From assembly GCF_002754935.1 (NCBI RefSeq), contig NZ_CP018092.1, positions 1,860,001 to 1,924,000 of the forward strand: a DNA stretch of 64,000 nt, given 5' to 3'. Positions within the stretch are counted from its first letter, which is position 1. Each line of letters opens with the position of its first letter. Shown here in pieces: positions 45,255 through 54,454 of this stretch. The position numbers and the translations under genes are program-made. This DNA is from Thermostichus lividus PCC 6715. GTDB taxonomy: Bacteria > Cyanobacteriota > Cyanobacteriia > Thermosynechococcales > Thermosynechococcaceae. Below the pieces are notes generated by a model, which saw only the letters and a list, made by a program, of their open reading frames with translations, had not been told where the DNA came from and did not search any database.

Positions 45255-45344
45255 ATGCAGGATCAAGAACAATGGATTGGCATTGATGTGTGTAAGCGGT
45301 GGCTAGATGTACATCTACGTCCCCAGAAACTGATCCTGTGGTGA
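45255..45344 (+). pseudogene. IS110-family transposase N-terminal remnant
   Basis: A 29-codon frame starting MQDQEQWIGIDVCKRWLDV matches the N-terminal DEDD motif (GIDV-K) of IS110/IS1111-type transposases and ends at a TGA. A further short stretch in another frame (AGTYRVSNP) may be a frameshifted continuation. The rest of the element is missing. It lies between the truncated nrtA and sodB. The remaining bases from 45077 to 45474 contain only this and the sodB terminator. Confidence 0.6.
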
Positions 45345-45416
45345 TTGGCGGGCACCTATCGCGTCTCAAACCCACAAAAATTTACATTACCCTAGGCAAC
45401 TACACACAACAAACAA

Positions 45417-45441
45417 GGGTGCAGTGAGACTCCCTACACCC
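45417..45441 (-). terminator. intrinsic terminator of sodB
   Basis: Downstream of the sodB stop, the leftward strand forms an 8-bp stem (GGGTGTAG/CTGCACCC, one G-U pair) with a 9-base loop, followed by the T-rich TTGTTTGTTG. This fits a rho-independent terminator. Confidence 0.5.
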
Positions 45442-45474
45442 TCTACTTCCCCTGCTGCCAATCAGCGCTAGCCC

Positions 45475-46077
45475 CTAGGCGGCAGCAAGATTTTTGGCAA
45501 CAAAGTCCCAGTTCACCAGTTGATTGAGGAAGTTATCGATAAAGTCAGGGCGGCGATTTTGAAAGTCCAAGTAGTAGGCGTGCTCCCAGACATCGAGGGT
45601 GAGCAAGGGCACCTGACCGTGAACCAGCGGATTTTCGGCATTAGGGGTTTTCGTGACTTTCAGCGTACCCGCTTCAAGTACGAGCCATGCCCAACCACTC
45701 CCAAACTGAGTGGCGGCAGCGGTTTTGAACTGAGACTTAAACTCGTCAAAGCTGCCAAAGGCACTGTTAATACGGGCAGCCACATCGCCAGTTGGGGTGC
45801 CGCCCCCACCGGGCTTGAGGCTATTCCAGAAAAAGGTATGGTTCCAAACTTGAGCCGCATTATTGAAAATTCCGGCTTTAGCCGCATCGCCATAGCTGAG
45901 CCGAATCACATCTTCTAAGGATTTCTCTGCCAACTCTGTATCTTGGGTGAGTTTGTTCAAATTATCAACGTAGGCCTTATGATGCTTGCCGTAGTGAAAC
46001 TCAAGGGTTTTGGCCGACATGCCGTAGGGTTCAAGGGCACCGGGATCAAAGGGTAAGGGGTCTTGTACAAATGCCAT
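45475..46077 (-). CDS. sodB: iron superoxide dismutase
   Basis: A cytosolic FeSOD that removes superoxide. The metal ligands are His28 (FHYGKHH), His80 (WNHTFFW), Asp162 and His166 (DVWEHAYY). The segment [19 protein letters not shown] and the Gln/Gly pattern ([11 protein letters not shown]) favour iron over manganese. The ATG at 46077 is chosen over an upstream TTG at 46086, because the AGAGG ribosome-binding site is too close to the TTG. At 200 residues it is normal for cyanobacterial SodB. Confidence 0.95.
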   Translation of the reverse strand: MAFVQDPLPFDPGALEPYGMSAKTLEFHYGKHHKAYVDNLNKLTQDTELAEKSLEDVIRLSYGDAAKAGIFNNAAQVWNHTFFWNSLKPGGGGTPTGDVAARINSAFGSFDEFKSQFKTAAATQFGSGWAWLVLEAGTLKVTKTPNAENPLVHGQVPLLTLDVWEHAYYLDFQNRRPDFIDNFLNQLVNWDFVAKNLAAA

Positions 46078-46274
46078 AGTGTTCAATACCTCTCTAAAGG
46101 GGCTGAGGGTTAGGCGACTAAGGTGATCATTTCACGACTAGTACTACTATGGGGTACTAATCGCCTCATTAATAATTCGCAATAAATATATTATTACGGT
46201 CTAGGGTGAAAGGTGCAATGGAATCTCTGAATCGCCCATGATATGGTCAGAACAGTCTGGTGATTGACTACCCC

Positions 46275-47762
46275 ATGGTTTCTCCATCGTTACCGCTCTG
46301 CCAGGTGTTAGTCGCTGAAAACGCCCCCATTCGTTTTGGCACGGATGGTTGGCGCGGCATTATTGGGGCTGACTTTACGTTTTCACGGCTAGTGCGGGCA
46401 GCAAAAGCAGCGGCTTGGGTGTTGCATCGCACCTATGGGTCGGGTACGCCTCGGATGATTGTTGGTTACGATCGCCGCTTTTTGGCGGAGCAGTTTGCGG
46501 CGGCGGTGGCAGAGGTGTTGGTCGCTTCAGGGTATGAGGTGTGGCTCGCGAGTCATCCGGCACCGACCCCTGCCCTTAGCTGGGCGGTGAAAGCGGAGAC
46601 TGCCCTAGGGGCATTGGTAATTACGGCCAGCCATAACCCTGGCATGTATAGTGGCTTAAAGGTCAAGGGAGCCTTTGCTGGCTCGGTTCCCCCTGCTGTG
46701 ACCCAAGCCATTGAAGCGCAATTAGCCAGCGGTGACCCACCCCCAGTAGGACTCGGTTGTGGGTCGCTCCATTTCTTTGACCCGTGGCCAATGTATTGCG
46801 AGGCACTGCAACAGCAGGTGAACTGCACGCCAATTCGGGCAGCGATTGAGGCTGGGCAACTTAGGGTTTATGCCGATGTGATGCATGGGGTGGCAGCAGG
46901 GGGCTTGGCTCGCATCCTAGGGATTGCAGTGCCGGAGTTTCGCAGCGATCGCGACGTACTGTTTGGTGGGGGTGCTCCCGAACCCATTGGTCGATATTTA
47001 CACCAGACGCAGGAGCAACTGCGGCAGATGCCACACACGGGGCAAACGGTCTGCTTGGTTTTTGATGGGGATGCCGATCGCCTCGCCGTGATTGACGGGG
47101 AGGGAACCCTTTACACCGCCCAAGAACTCATGCCCATTTTGATCGATCATCTGGCGCAACACAGCCCCTATCGCGGTGCCGTCATCAAGTCGATCAGTAG
47201 CTCTGACTTGATGAGTAACGTGGCTGCCCTCCACGGCTTACCGGTCATTGAAACCCCCATTGGCTTTAAGCATATTGCCGATCGCATGGTGGCCGGAGAT
47301 GCCATTTTACTGGGGGGGGAAGAATCGGGGGGGATTGGCTATGGCCACCACATTCCTGAGCGGGATGCCCTCCTGTCTGCGCTGTACCTGCTAGAGGCGA
47401 TCGTCACCTCCGGGCGCAGTGTCGGCGAATACTACCATTCTCTGCAGCACCAGGTGGGATTTTTTAGCCACTATGATCGCATCGACTTAAGGCTTGAGAC
47501 TGAACATCAGCGTCAGCAGCTAGAGCACCTGCTGGCGACGAACCCCCTACAGCGGATTTTAGACAGCGCTGTTGTGGCCTGCAACCGCAGCGATGGCTAT
47601 AAATTCTACCTCGAGACCGGCGCGTGGCTACTGGTGCGCTTTAGCGGCACTGAACCCCTCCTACGACTGTACTGTCAAGCCCCCTCCCCAGAAGACGTAC
47701 AGGCGATACTGGCGTGGATGCAGGCATGGCTGCACGAGCGCTTTAGCCCACCGACAACTTAA
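46275..47762 (+). CDS. phosphoglucomutase/phosphomannomutase
   Basis: This is an alpha-D-phosphohexomutase that interconverts hexose 1- and 6-phosphates. The four signatures appear in order: GTDGWRG near the N-terminus, the phosphoserine loop TASHNP near residue 118, the metal-binding DGDADR (around residue 260) and GEESGG near 350, with the phosphate-binding RFSGTEPLLR near the C-terminus. The ATG at 46275 is preferred; a GTG five codons upstream is possible. At 495 residues, whether it handles glucose or mannose is not clear from the motifs alone. Confidence 0.92.
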   Translation: MVSPSLPLCQVLVAENAPIRFGTDGWRGIIGADFTFSRLVRAAKAAAWVLHRTYGSGTPRMIVGYDRRFLAEQFAAAVAEVLVASGYEVWLASHPAPTPALSWAVKAETALGALVITASHNPGMYSGLKVKGAFAGSVPPAVTQAIEAQLASGDPPPVGLGCGSLHFFDPWPMYCEALQQQVNCTPIRAAIEAGQLRVYADVMHGVAAGGLARILGIAVPEFRSDRDVLFGGGAPEPIGRYLHQTQEQLRQMPHTGQTVCLVFDGDADRLAVIDGEGTLYTAQELMPILIDHLAQHSPYRGAVIKSISSSDLMSNVAALHGLPVIETPIGFKHIADRMVAGDAILLGGEESGGIGYGHHIPERDALLSALYLLEAIVTSGRSVGEYYHSLQHQVGFFSHYDRIDLRLETEHQRQQLEHLLATNPLQRILDSAVVACNRSDGYKFYLETGAWLLVRFSGTEPLLRLYCQAPSPEDVQAILAWMQAWLHERFSPPTT

Positions 47763-47842
47763 GAACGGTCTATCTTGGCTGGCGCACCCAGCCACCAAAG
47801 GGGATGCACCCTTGCTAGGATCCAAAGGGTTACTTATGGACG

Positions 47843-50113
47843 ATGGTGCCAATGTTCCAGGCTTGGCTGCGCCCGATCTCGGCCTCCCCCATGCTGGCTC
47901 CGGCCAAGCATGTTGAAGATTCCCTGATCCTGCGGTTAGGGGTGCTCTGCATGGTCATTGTCGGGATTGTGGCCACGGACATTGCCGCTGAGACCCAAAC
48001 GAGTGTTTGGGCAATTCCGTTATCGATCGCTGGGTTTAGCTGGAGTTGGTGGGCGCGTCGGCAAAGGAATGTAGTCGCTAAACTAGCGATTGCCTTGGGA
48101 ATGGTGATTGCCCTAGTTGTCTTTTTGGGACGTTTAGCTGCCCTCTCCCACGATTCCCGCCTTCTCCTCGCTGAGCTGCTCATTCAACTGCAAGTTCTCC
48201 ATAGTTTTGACCTGCCGCGGCGTAAGGATCTGGGTTATTCGATGGTGATTGCCCTGATTCTCATCAGTGTGGCTGCCACCCTTAGCCAAACGATGATGTT
48301 TGGTGTATTTTTGCTGGTGTTTTTGGCGATCGCCCTGCCGGTATTAGTGTTAGACTACCGCTCGCGCTTAGGGCTGCTGCCGCTGGCAGTTAACTCCCTA
48401 GGGATGTCGTGGCGGCAGTGGTTTGGGCTGTTTGTTTTAATCCTGAGCCTAGGGCTAGGGGTGTTTGTGGTGTTACCACGGTTTCCGGGGTATCAAATCC
48501 GCACCCTGCCAGTGAGTGCTGAAATTCAAGTAGATGGGGAGTTTGATCAAACGCGGGTGATCAACCCCGGCTATGTGAGTGGCAGGGGCGGGGCTGGTGT
48601 AGGGGAGGAACTGGCCAACCAACAGTTCGATAGTAACTTTTACTACGGCTTTGGCTCCGAAATCGATCAAACCTTGGGTGGTGTGATGACCCCTCAGGAA
48701 ATTCTGCGGGTGAGATCCCAAGCTCCCGGATTCTGGCGAGTACTGGCGTTTGATGAATATACCGGACGGGGCTGGCGCATTAGCACTAACGATGCTGCTG
48801 AAATTCTGCGGCGATCGCCGTGGAGTTTTCGCTATTTGCTCCCCCAGCTCCCCACCCGGGTACCCACCCGCGAAGTCATTCAAACCTATACGGTGGTCTC
48901 TGAATTTAGTAATCTCATTCCGCACCTGTACGACCCCCGCGAACTGTACTTCCCCACCCGTGAAATTGCTCGCGATCCTGAAGGCGGGCTACGTGCTCCG
49001 GTTCCCCTACCAGAGGGGCTGACCTATTCCGTCATTTCCCACGTTCCCGTGCGCGATCGCTCTGTTTTGCGCACTGCTGGCAAAATTCGCAACCCCGCTG
49101 CCTACCGTCAGTATCTGCAGGTGCCTGAAGCCTTAACCCCCCGGCTGCAAACCCTCGCCCAAGACCTGTTGGCTAAAGCCGATCGCCCCATTGAGGAACC
49201 CTACGAACAAGCTCTTTACCTGACCCAAGCCCTCAAACAGTCCTACCGCCTCGATACCCAAATCCCTAAGCTAGCTGCGGAGCAGGATTTAGTGGCCACC
49301 TTTCTCTTTGAATGGCAGGGGGGCTACCCCGATCACTTTGCCAGCGCCTTGACCCTACTGCTGCGCAGTATCGGGATTCCAGCACGATTGGTTACTGGCC
49401 TGGGCACGGGGGAATTTAACCCCTTTACGGGCTTGTATATTGTGCGCAATACCGATGCTTATGCCCTCACAGAAGCCTATTTCCCTGAATTGGGCTGGTT
49501 TCTGTTTGATCCGATTCCGGGTCACGATCTCTATCCGGCGACCCTAGAGGTGGATCAAACCTTTAGCGTTTTGCAACAGTTTTGGAACTGGGTGACCGGC
49601 TGGCTACCGACACCCGTGACGGGCTTTTTCGGCACCCTATTCGCTGCCCTAGAATCACTACTGACGCAGTTTATGGATCTATTTTCCCAAGGGCTGGGCG
49701 GAATCATACAAGGCATATTGTTGCTGTGTGGGGCAGCGATCGCCCTCTGGTTTGGCATCTACCTGTGGCAGAGTTGGCGCTATCGGCAACGACTGCGGCG
49801 CCTCAGTGCCATTGAGCAACTCTATGTGCAAATGCTAGACTGGCTGGCGCAGCAAGGCTTCCCCAAGCGCAACAGCCAAACCCCTTGGGAATATGCCCAG
49901 TACTTGCGAGATGTCCCCCAGCTAGATTCCCTGAGCCAACGCGCCATTGACACCCTCACCCACGCCTACGTCTCGTGGCGGTATGGCGGCGCCGCCCTAC
50001 CATTACCCGCCCTGCGGCGTGCCCTAGGCCAGCTTAAGGATCAACGCTGGCGATCGCTACAACACACCGCTACCCATTTGAATCGGTTGATGCGCAAGGG
50101 TGGCAGCCGCTGA
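47843..50113 (+). CDS. TgpA-like membrane protein with degenerate transglutaminase domain
   Basis: The 756-residue protein has several N-terminal membrane helices (about residues 30-230) of the DUF3488/TgpA type, a periplasmic transglutaminase-like domain (about 440-570), a further helix near 630-655 and a cytosolic C-terminal DUF4129-like tail. In the domain, active homologues read G-x-C-D-Y-F-A and D-A-H-A-W; here the sequences are GGYPDHFASAL (Pro496 at the Cys position) and NTDAYALTEAYF (Tyr540 at the His position). The Asp of FDPIPG is kept. It is therefore probably not catalytic, perhaps a binding or structural domain. Which upstream start is used is uncertain. Confidence 0.82.
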   Translation: MVPMFQAWLRPISASPMLAPAKHVEDSLILRLGVLCMVIVGIVATDIAAETQTSVWAIPLSIAGFSWSWWARRQRNVVAKLAIALGMVIALVVFLGRLAALSHDSRLLLAELLIQLQVLHSFDLPRRKDLGYSMVIALILISVAATLSQTMMFGVFLLVFLAIALPVLVLDYRSRLGLLPLAVNSLGMSWRQWFGLFVLILSLGLGVFVVLPRFPGYQIRTLPVSAEIQVDGEFDQTRVINPGYVSGRGGAGVGEELANQQFDSNFYYGFGSEIDQTLGGVMTPQEILRVRSQAPGFWRVLAFDEYTGRGWRISTNDAAEILRRSPWSFRYLLPQLPTRVPTREVIQTYTVVSEFSNLIPHLYDPRELYFPTREIARDPEGGLRAPVPLPEGLTYSVISHVPVRDRSVLRTAGKIRNPAAYRQYLQVPEALTPRLQTLAQDLLAKADRPIEEPYEQALYLTQALKQSYRLDTQIPKLAAEQDLVATFLFEWQGGYPDHFASALTLLLRSIGIPARLVTGLGTGEFNPFTGLYIVRNTDAYALTEAYFPELGWFLFDPIPGHDLYPATLEVDQTFSVLQQFWNWVTGWLPTPVTGFFGTLFAALESLLTQFMDLFSQGLGGIIQGILLLCGAAIALWFGIYLWQSWRYRQRLRRLSAIEQLYVQMLDWLAQQGFPKRNSQTPWEYAQYLRDVPQLDSLSQRAIDTLTHAYVSWRYGGAALPLPALRRALGQLKDQRWRSLQHTATHLNRLMRKGGSR

Positions 50114-50222
50114 GAACAGTCCCCATGGAATCCCCTACACTCGAAGACTGAGATTTCTGATCGCCCCAACGGTTAGGATCGGGGATAGCATTTACAGGTT
50201 TGCATTGGTGGAGGGTTCAGGC

Positions 50223-50942
50223 ATGGATGCCCATACGTGGCAGACTCCGTCACAGTGGATCATGGTAGGGTTACTCCTGTTGTTTGCGATCGCCCACAGC
50301 GGCTTGGCCAGTTTGCGCCCTTGGGCCGAAAAACGTATTGGTGCGAGACTGTACCGTATCTTTTTTGCGTTGGTGAGCCTGCCGTTGGCCACGGGGCTAA
50401 TTGTCTATTTCTTGGCGCATCGCTACGATGGGGTGCAACTGTGGCAACTGCAAGGGGTGCCGGGGCTATCGGCAATAGTGTGGGGGCTGTCGGCACTGTC
50501 GTTTCTCTTTCTGTATCCCGCCACCTTTAACCTGCTGGAAATTGCCGCCATCCAAAAACCCGAGATCCATCTCTACGAAACTGGCATTATCCGCATTACC
50601 CGCCACCCTCAACTCTGGGGACAGGTGATCTGGTGTGTTGCCCATACCCTTTGGCTAGGAACCTCCTTTACTCTACTGACCTCCTTGGGGCTGATTGCCC
50701 ATCATTGTTTTGGCGTCTGGCATGGCGATCGCCGCTGGGAGAACCGCCATGGCGAAGCATTTCGTGCCATCAAAGCTCGCACCTCAATCATTCCCTTCAA
50801 AGCCATTTGGCAAGGCAAGCAACCCCTCCTGTGGCACGAGTTTTTGCGCCCCGCCTATGTTGGGGTTGCGGTGTTTGTTGCGTTGATCTGGTGGTTGCAT
50901 CCCTACTTTTACGGCATCAGCACCGCTATAGGTGCCTTGTAA
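50223..50942 (+). CDS. NnrU-family protein, probable 15-cis-zeta-carotene isomerase (Z-ISO)
   Basis: This integral membrane protein has about six hydrophobic helices. The central TRHPQLWGQVIWCVAHTLWLG (split: ITRHPQLWGQ and VIWCVAHTLWLG), then LIAHHCFGVWHGDRR and RTSIIPF, match what I recall of plant Z-ISO, a haem-binding isomerase that acts between phytoene and zeta-carotene desaturation. The His residues in RHPQ and AHHCFG are candidates for haem ligation. The ATG at 50223 gives 239 residues; an upstream start would overlap the previous gene and add residues absent from the family. No other carotenoid gene is nearby. Confidence 0.75.
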   Translation: MDAHTWQTPSQWIMVGLLLLFAIAHSGLASLRPWAEKRIGARLYRIFFALVSLPLATGLIVYFLAHRYDGVQLWQLQGVPGLSAIVWGLSALSFLFLYPATFNLLEIAAIQKPEIHLYETGIIRITRHPQLWGQVIWCVAHTLWLGTSFTLLTSLGLIAHHCFGVWHGDRRWENRHGEAFRAIKARTSIIPFKAIWQGKQPLLWHEFLRPAYVGVAVFVALIWWLHPYFYGISTAIGAL

Positions 50943-50982
50943 CAACCTGTTCAACGCATCAACGGCATAGCGGCACAAAAAT

Positions 50983-51007
50983 ACCCCTACGGTTGAACCA
51001 TAGGGGT
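50983..51007 (-). terminator. intrinsic terminator of psaD
   Basis: Leftward, the 7-bp stem ACCCCTA/TAGGGGT, extended inward by GGTT/AACC, is followed by TTTTTG. It lies about 110 bp beyond the psaD stop. On the rightward strand there is no T-run, so it serves the leftward gene. Confidence 0.65.
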
Positions 51008-51011
51008 CATC

Positions 51012-51080
51012 GGTGTTGCTGAATGTGGCTATGAATTCCCTCATCCCCAACCCTTCTCCCTAGGGAGAAGGGAGCTAAGT
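51012..51080 (+). repeat. short palindromic repeat, copy between the Z-ISO-like gene and psaD
   Basis: This copy contains a perfect 22-bp palindrome at 51051-51072, centred on CCCTAGGG, flanked by CCCTCATCCCCAA and GAGCTAAG. About 42 bp are shared, in inverted orientation, with the repeat at 56678-56720. The left half matches the fragment in the nrtA tail. It lies in the 3' region of psaD and could be part of its transcript. Confidence 0.7.
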
Positions 51081-51116
51081 TGACCGCACTGATGGACGGT
51101 CACTGAGGTGATAAAC

Positions 51117-51536
51117 CTAAGGGTCGTAGGGCTTTTTGCCACTGAACTTAAGTTGGGCAGGGTTCGGGTTCTGGCCAATTGAGCGGGGAACGGTGTTGAC
51201 TGCTTCGCGACCTTGGTTCACTTTTTCTGGGAATACCCCATCTTTCGGATGGAGGAGTACCGTTTCTCCATCAGGAAAGATACGGTAAATCTTGTAGTCA
51301 TTGATTTTGCGAGGACGCAGTTGCTGAGCCGCTAACGCGAGGCACTGCTCTTTGCGAGCAAGATAAACCAAATTTTCGCCTTCGCGCATTACGGCTGCCC
51401 CAGCGGTTGGCATTTCAAAAACCTGCTCTTTGGGGCTAGTCCAGGTGATCGCGTACTTTTCTTCAATGTCGGCTTTGCTGAGGAGGCCGCCAGTGCTGCC
51501 ACCGTACAGCGGGGGTTGCCCAGTTAGTGTTGTCAT
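51117..51536 (-). CDS. psaD: photosystem I subunit II (PsaD)
   Basis: PsaD is the stromal-side extrinsic subunit of photosystem I that docks ferredoxin and stabilises PsaC. The protein begins [17 protein letters not shown] and ends FSGKKPYDP, with the basic [18 protein letters not shown] ferredoxin-contact region near residue 75. At 139 residues it matches my memory of Thermosynechococcus PsaD almost everywhere, which is the best taxonomic clue in the window. A GGGAG ribosome-binding site lies upstream, and a 15-bp palindrome lies about 110 bp upstream of the ATG. Confidence 0.98.
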   Translation of the reverse strand: MTTLTGQPPLYGGSTGGLLSKADIEEKYAITWTSPKEQVFEMPTAGAAVMREGENLVYLARKEQCLALAAQQLRPRKINDYKIYRIFPDGETVLLHPKDGVFPEKVNQGREAVNTVPRSIGQNPNPAQLKFSGKKPYDP

Positions 51537-51643
51537 GCGAATTTAACTCCCAATCTCCCACGAGATAGTCATGATCTAGGCATTTCAGCTAGATTCAACG
51601 GCATCGTAACATTGAAGCTGTAGCCTTGGTATAGGTTTGCGAG

Positions 51644-51658
51644 AAACTGTAACAGTTT
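51644..51658. promoter_or_regulatory. perfect palindrome upstream of psaD
   Basis: AAACTGTAACAGTTT is a perfect 7-1-7 inverted repeat, 108 bp upstream of the psaD start codon. On the leftward strand it includes GTTACAGTTT, similar to one half of the RpaB HLR1 element that regulates photosystem I genes. The binding protein is not known from the sequence. Confidence 0.4.
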
Positions 51659-51663
51659 GTTAT

Positions 51664-51706
51664 TGACATCCTCCACCATCCTACAGGACGGGGCTTGCAT
51701 CCCAAT
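51664..51706. repeat. IS200/IS605-type left-end relic
   Basis: The sequence TTGACATCCTCC followed by a small hairpin (CCATCCTACAGGACGG) and GGGCTTGCATCCC has the form of the left ends of cyanobacterial IS605-type elements. No right end or transposase accompanies it. It lies between the psaD promoter region and the small membrane protein gene. Confidence 0.4.
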
Positions 51707-51784
51707 GGGGTTGGTCAGTGGCCGCCCTATCCCTTGGCGATCGCCCCCGCCTCCGCTAGGATAAACTTGAGTTCTGTTGCCCCT

Positions 51785-52003
51785 ATGGATACGTACTCTA
51801 TGGTCATGCCCACAGAAAACACCACCTTGATGCCCGCCACCGTGACTGTTGAGCCACAAATTCTGGTTGCGCAGAAGTTTAAGGATACCCTTGGGGATGA
51901 CTTTGCCAAAGCGTGGAATAACTTTGTTGATTCCGGCCAACTTTGGGCACTGATCATTGGCCTTGCCCTCGGCTGGATATTTGGTAAGTTACTCAATTTT
52001 TAG
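51785..52003 (+). CDS. small single-span membrane protein, 72 aa
   Basis: The protein has a polar N-terminus, a helix-like QKFKDTLGDDFAKAWNNFVDSGQ and one C-terminal membrane helix (LWALIIGLALGWIFGKLL, about 52-70). I recall similar short cyanobacterial proteins ending in a Gln-Leu-Trp-rich helix, but cannot name a family. The ATG at 51785 is chosen; the frame is open 30 codons further but that part overlaps the IS relic. It may be a regulatory subunit of a membrane complex. It is 97 bp upstream of argH. Confidence 0.65.
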   Translation: MDTYSMVMPTENTTLMPATVTVEPQILVAQKFKDTLGDDFAKAWNNFVDSGQLWALIIGLALGWIFGKLLNF

Positions 52004-52100
52004 CGTACTGTTTTAGCGTAGTGTTTAATGCCGCGGACGTCCCTATCCCCGATGGGGTAATTCATCTTGGGCATCATTCCTTTCCATCTGAGGCCAGCAT

Positions 52101-53492
52101 GTGAGTACTCAACCGCAACCTTGGAGTCAACGCTTTGAGAGCGCTCTACATCCGGCGATCGCCCGCTTTAACGCCAGTATTGGCTTTGATATTCGCCTGA
52201 TTGAGTATGATCTGACCGGTTCCCAAGCCCATGCCAAAATGTTGGCGAAAACCGGCATTATCAGCCCTGAAGAAGGGGAACGCCTGATCCAAGGCCTTGA
52301 GCAGATCCGTCAAGAATACCGTCAGGGGCGCTTTAGCCCCGGCATCGATGCCGAAGATGTTCACTTTGCCGTGGAGCGGCGCTTAACAGAACTTGTGGGA
52401 GATGTGGGCAAAAAGCTCCACACGGCTCGCTCCCGTAATGATCAGGTGGGCACGGATATTCGCCTTTATCTGCGCGCCGAAATTGATCAGATCCAGCAGC
52501 AACTGCGGCAGTGGCAGCGCACCCTCCTTGAGGTGGCCACCCCCCACGTGGAGACCCTGATCCCGGGCTATACCCACCTACAGCGGGCGCAACCCCTGAG
52601 CTTGGCACACCATCTGCTGGCCTATGTGGAGATGGCAGAACGCGACTGGCAACGCTTGGCTCAACTTCGGCAGCGGGTAAATGTCTCTCCCTTGGGGGCG
52701 GGTGCGCTAGCGGGAACCACCTTTCCCATCGATCGCCACTACAGTGCGCAATTACTCGGCTTTGCTGAACCCTATCGCAATAGCCTTGATGCCGTTAGCG
52801 ATCGCGACTTTGCCATTGAATTCCTGTGCGCTGCTAGTTTAATTATGGTGCACCTGTCGCGGTTGGCCGAAGAGGTCATCCTCTGGGCATCGGAGGAGTT
52901 TGCCTTTATCCAGCTCACCGATACCTGCGCCACTGGCTCAAGCATTATGCCGCAAAAGAAAAACCCCGATGTGCCTGAACTGGTGCGGGGGAAAACTGGG
53001 CGGGTGTTTGGCCATCTTCAAGCGCTCTTAGTGGTTATGAAGGGGCTGCCCTTGGCCTACAACAAAGATCTCCAAGAAGACAAAGAAGCCATTTTTGATG
53101 CAGTAGATACCGTTACTGCCTGTCTAGAGGCCATGACCATTTTAATGGCGCAAGGGATTGTCTTTCAGCCTCAGCGCTTAGCCGCAGCAGTCAATAGTGA
53201 TTTTGCCAATGCCACCGATGTCGCAGACTATCTGGCCAGTAAGGGGGTGCCCTTCCGCGAAGCCTATAACCTCGTGGGGCGAGTGGTCAAAACCTGTCTA
53301 GAGCAAGGTAAATTTCTTAAGGATTTAACCCTGCAAGAGTGGCAGGCTCTGCACCCCGCGTTTGAAAACGACATTTACGAGCGCATTGCCCCACAGCAAG
53401 TGGTGGCGGCACGGAATAGCTATGGCGGCACCGGCTTTGCCCAAGTCCGCATGGCTCTTGAGGAGGCGCGGCGACGCCTTAATGATTTTTAA
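52101..53492 (+). CDS. argH: argininosuccinate lyase
   Basis: ArgH is the last enzyme of arginine synthesis and splits argininosuccinate into arginine and fumarate. It has the fumarase/aspartase-superfamily signature [15 protein letters not shown] near residue 290, with the catalytic Ser in it, plus [10 protein letters not shown] near 110 and [10 protein letters not shown] near 160. It starts at a GTG; the overlapping ATG two bases upstream is out of frame. At 463 residues it is complete. Confidence 0.96.
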   Translation: MSTQPQPWSQRFESALHPAIARFNASIGFDIRLIEYDLTGSQAHAKMLAKTGIISPEEGERLIQGLEQIRQEYRQGRFSPGIDAEDVHFAVERRLTELVGDVGKKLHTARSRNDQVGTDIRLYLRAEIDQIQQQLRQWQRTLLEVATPHVETLIPGYTHLQRAQPLSLAHHLLAYVEMAERDWQRLAQLRQRVNVSPLGAGALAGTTFPIDRHYSAQLLGFAEPYRNSLDAVSDRDFAIEFLCAASLIMVHLSRLAEEVILWASEEFAFIQLTDTCATGSSIMPQKKNPDVPELVRGKTGRVFGHLQALLVVMKGLPLAYNKDLQEDKEAIFDAVDTVTACLEAMTILMAQGIVFQPQRLAAAVNSDFANATDVADYLASKGVPFREAYNLVGRVVKTCLEQGKFLKDLTLQEWQALHPAFENDIYERIAPQQVVAARNSYGGTGFAQVRMALEEARRRLNDF

Positions 53493-53590
53493 TGAAAAAC
53501 GGTACCGCTTGCCCGTAGCCTGAGAATTAGACTGTTTTTGCGGTCGAGTTTAGATACAAAACGTTGCAAGCTCTTAAGAAGGATTCCGTA

Positions 53591-54307
53591 ATGACTACGT
53601 CTCTAGCAACGAAATTGCGCGAAGGCACCAAAAAAGCCCATACAATGGCGGAGAATGTTGGCTTTGTGCGTTGCTTCCTCAAAGGAACGGTTGAAAAAAG
53701 CTCCTACCGCAAGCTCGTTGCCAGCCTTTACCACGTGTACAGTGCCATGGAAATGGAAATGGAGCGGTTGAAAGACCACCCCATCGTGGGCAAAATTTAT
53801 TTTCCCGAACTCAATCGTAAGCATAGCCTTGAGCAGGACTTGGCCTACTACTTTGGCGCCAACTGGCGTGAGGAGGTGACTCCGTCTGCGGCGACTCAAG
53901 CTTACGTGGCTCGTATTCACGAGGTTGCTACTACGGCTCCCGAACTGCTCGTGGCACATTCCTACACGCGCTACCTCGGAGACTTGTCGGGGGGGCAAAT
54001 CCTTAAAGGGATTGCGGAGCGAGCCATGAACCTCCACGATGGTGAAGGCACTGCCTTTTACCACTTTGAGGCCATCAGTGATGAAAAAGCCTTTAAGCAG
54101 CTTTATCGCCAACGCTTAGATGAGCTAGCGGTGGATGAAGCGACCGCCGATCGCATCGTGGATGAAGCCAATGCTGCCTTTGGCATGAATATGAAGCTGT
54201 TCCAAGAGCTGGAAGGGAATCTGATTAAGGCGATTGGTCAATTGCTCTTCAACAGCCTCACTCGTCGCAAGCAGCGGGGCAGCACGGAACTGGCCACAGC
54301 AGAATAG
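53591..54307 (+). CDS. ho1: haem oxygenase 1
   Basis: HO1 opens haem to biliverdin IX-alpha, CO and iron using ferredoxin, the first step to phycobilins. His17 in KKAHTMAEN is the proximal haem ligand, and the distal helix YLGDLSGGQILKGIAERAM (split: YLGDLSGGQ and ILKGIAERAM) is intact. The ATG at 53591 with AAGGA upstream gives 238 residues like other cyanobacterial HO1 proteins. An upstream in-frame start would add nine residues. No phycobilin reductase gene is adjacent. Confidence 0.96.
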   Translation: MTTSLATKLREGTKKAHTMAENVGFVRCFLKGTVEKSSYRKLVASLYHVYSAMEMEMERLKDHPIVGKIYFPELNRKHSLEQDLAYYFGANWREEVTPSAATQAYVARIHEVATTAPELLVAHSYTRYLGDLSGGQILKGIAERAMNLHDGEGTAFYHFEAISDEKAFKQLYRQRLDELAVDEATADRIVDEANAAFGMNMKLFQELEGNLIKAIGQLLFNSLTRRKQRGSTELATAE

Positions 54308-54454
54308 TTGGTAAAGGAGAGGGAACAGGAGATAGGGAAAAGAGGAGAGTCTCTTCTCGCTCCTCATAGGCAACACTGTAGGGGCGTGGTTACCATGCCC
54401 TTCCAAGGATTACTGATGGTACAGTCTTTTTCAAAAATCGCCTTACTGGTTAAG

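Noticed and set aside
45520-45918. 132-codon rightward frame opposite sodB
   Set aside because: It lies entirely within sodB on the other strand, whose metal ligands and ends are intact, so this is a shadow.
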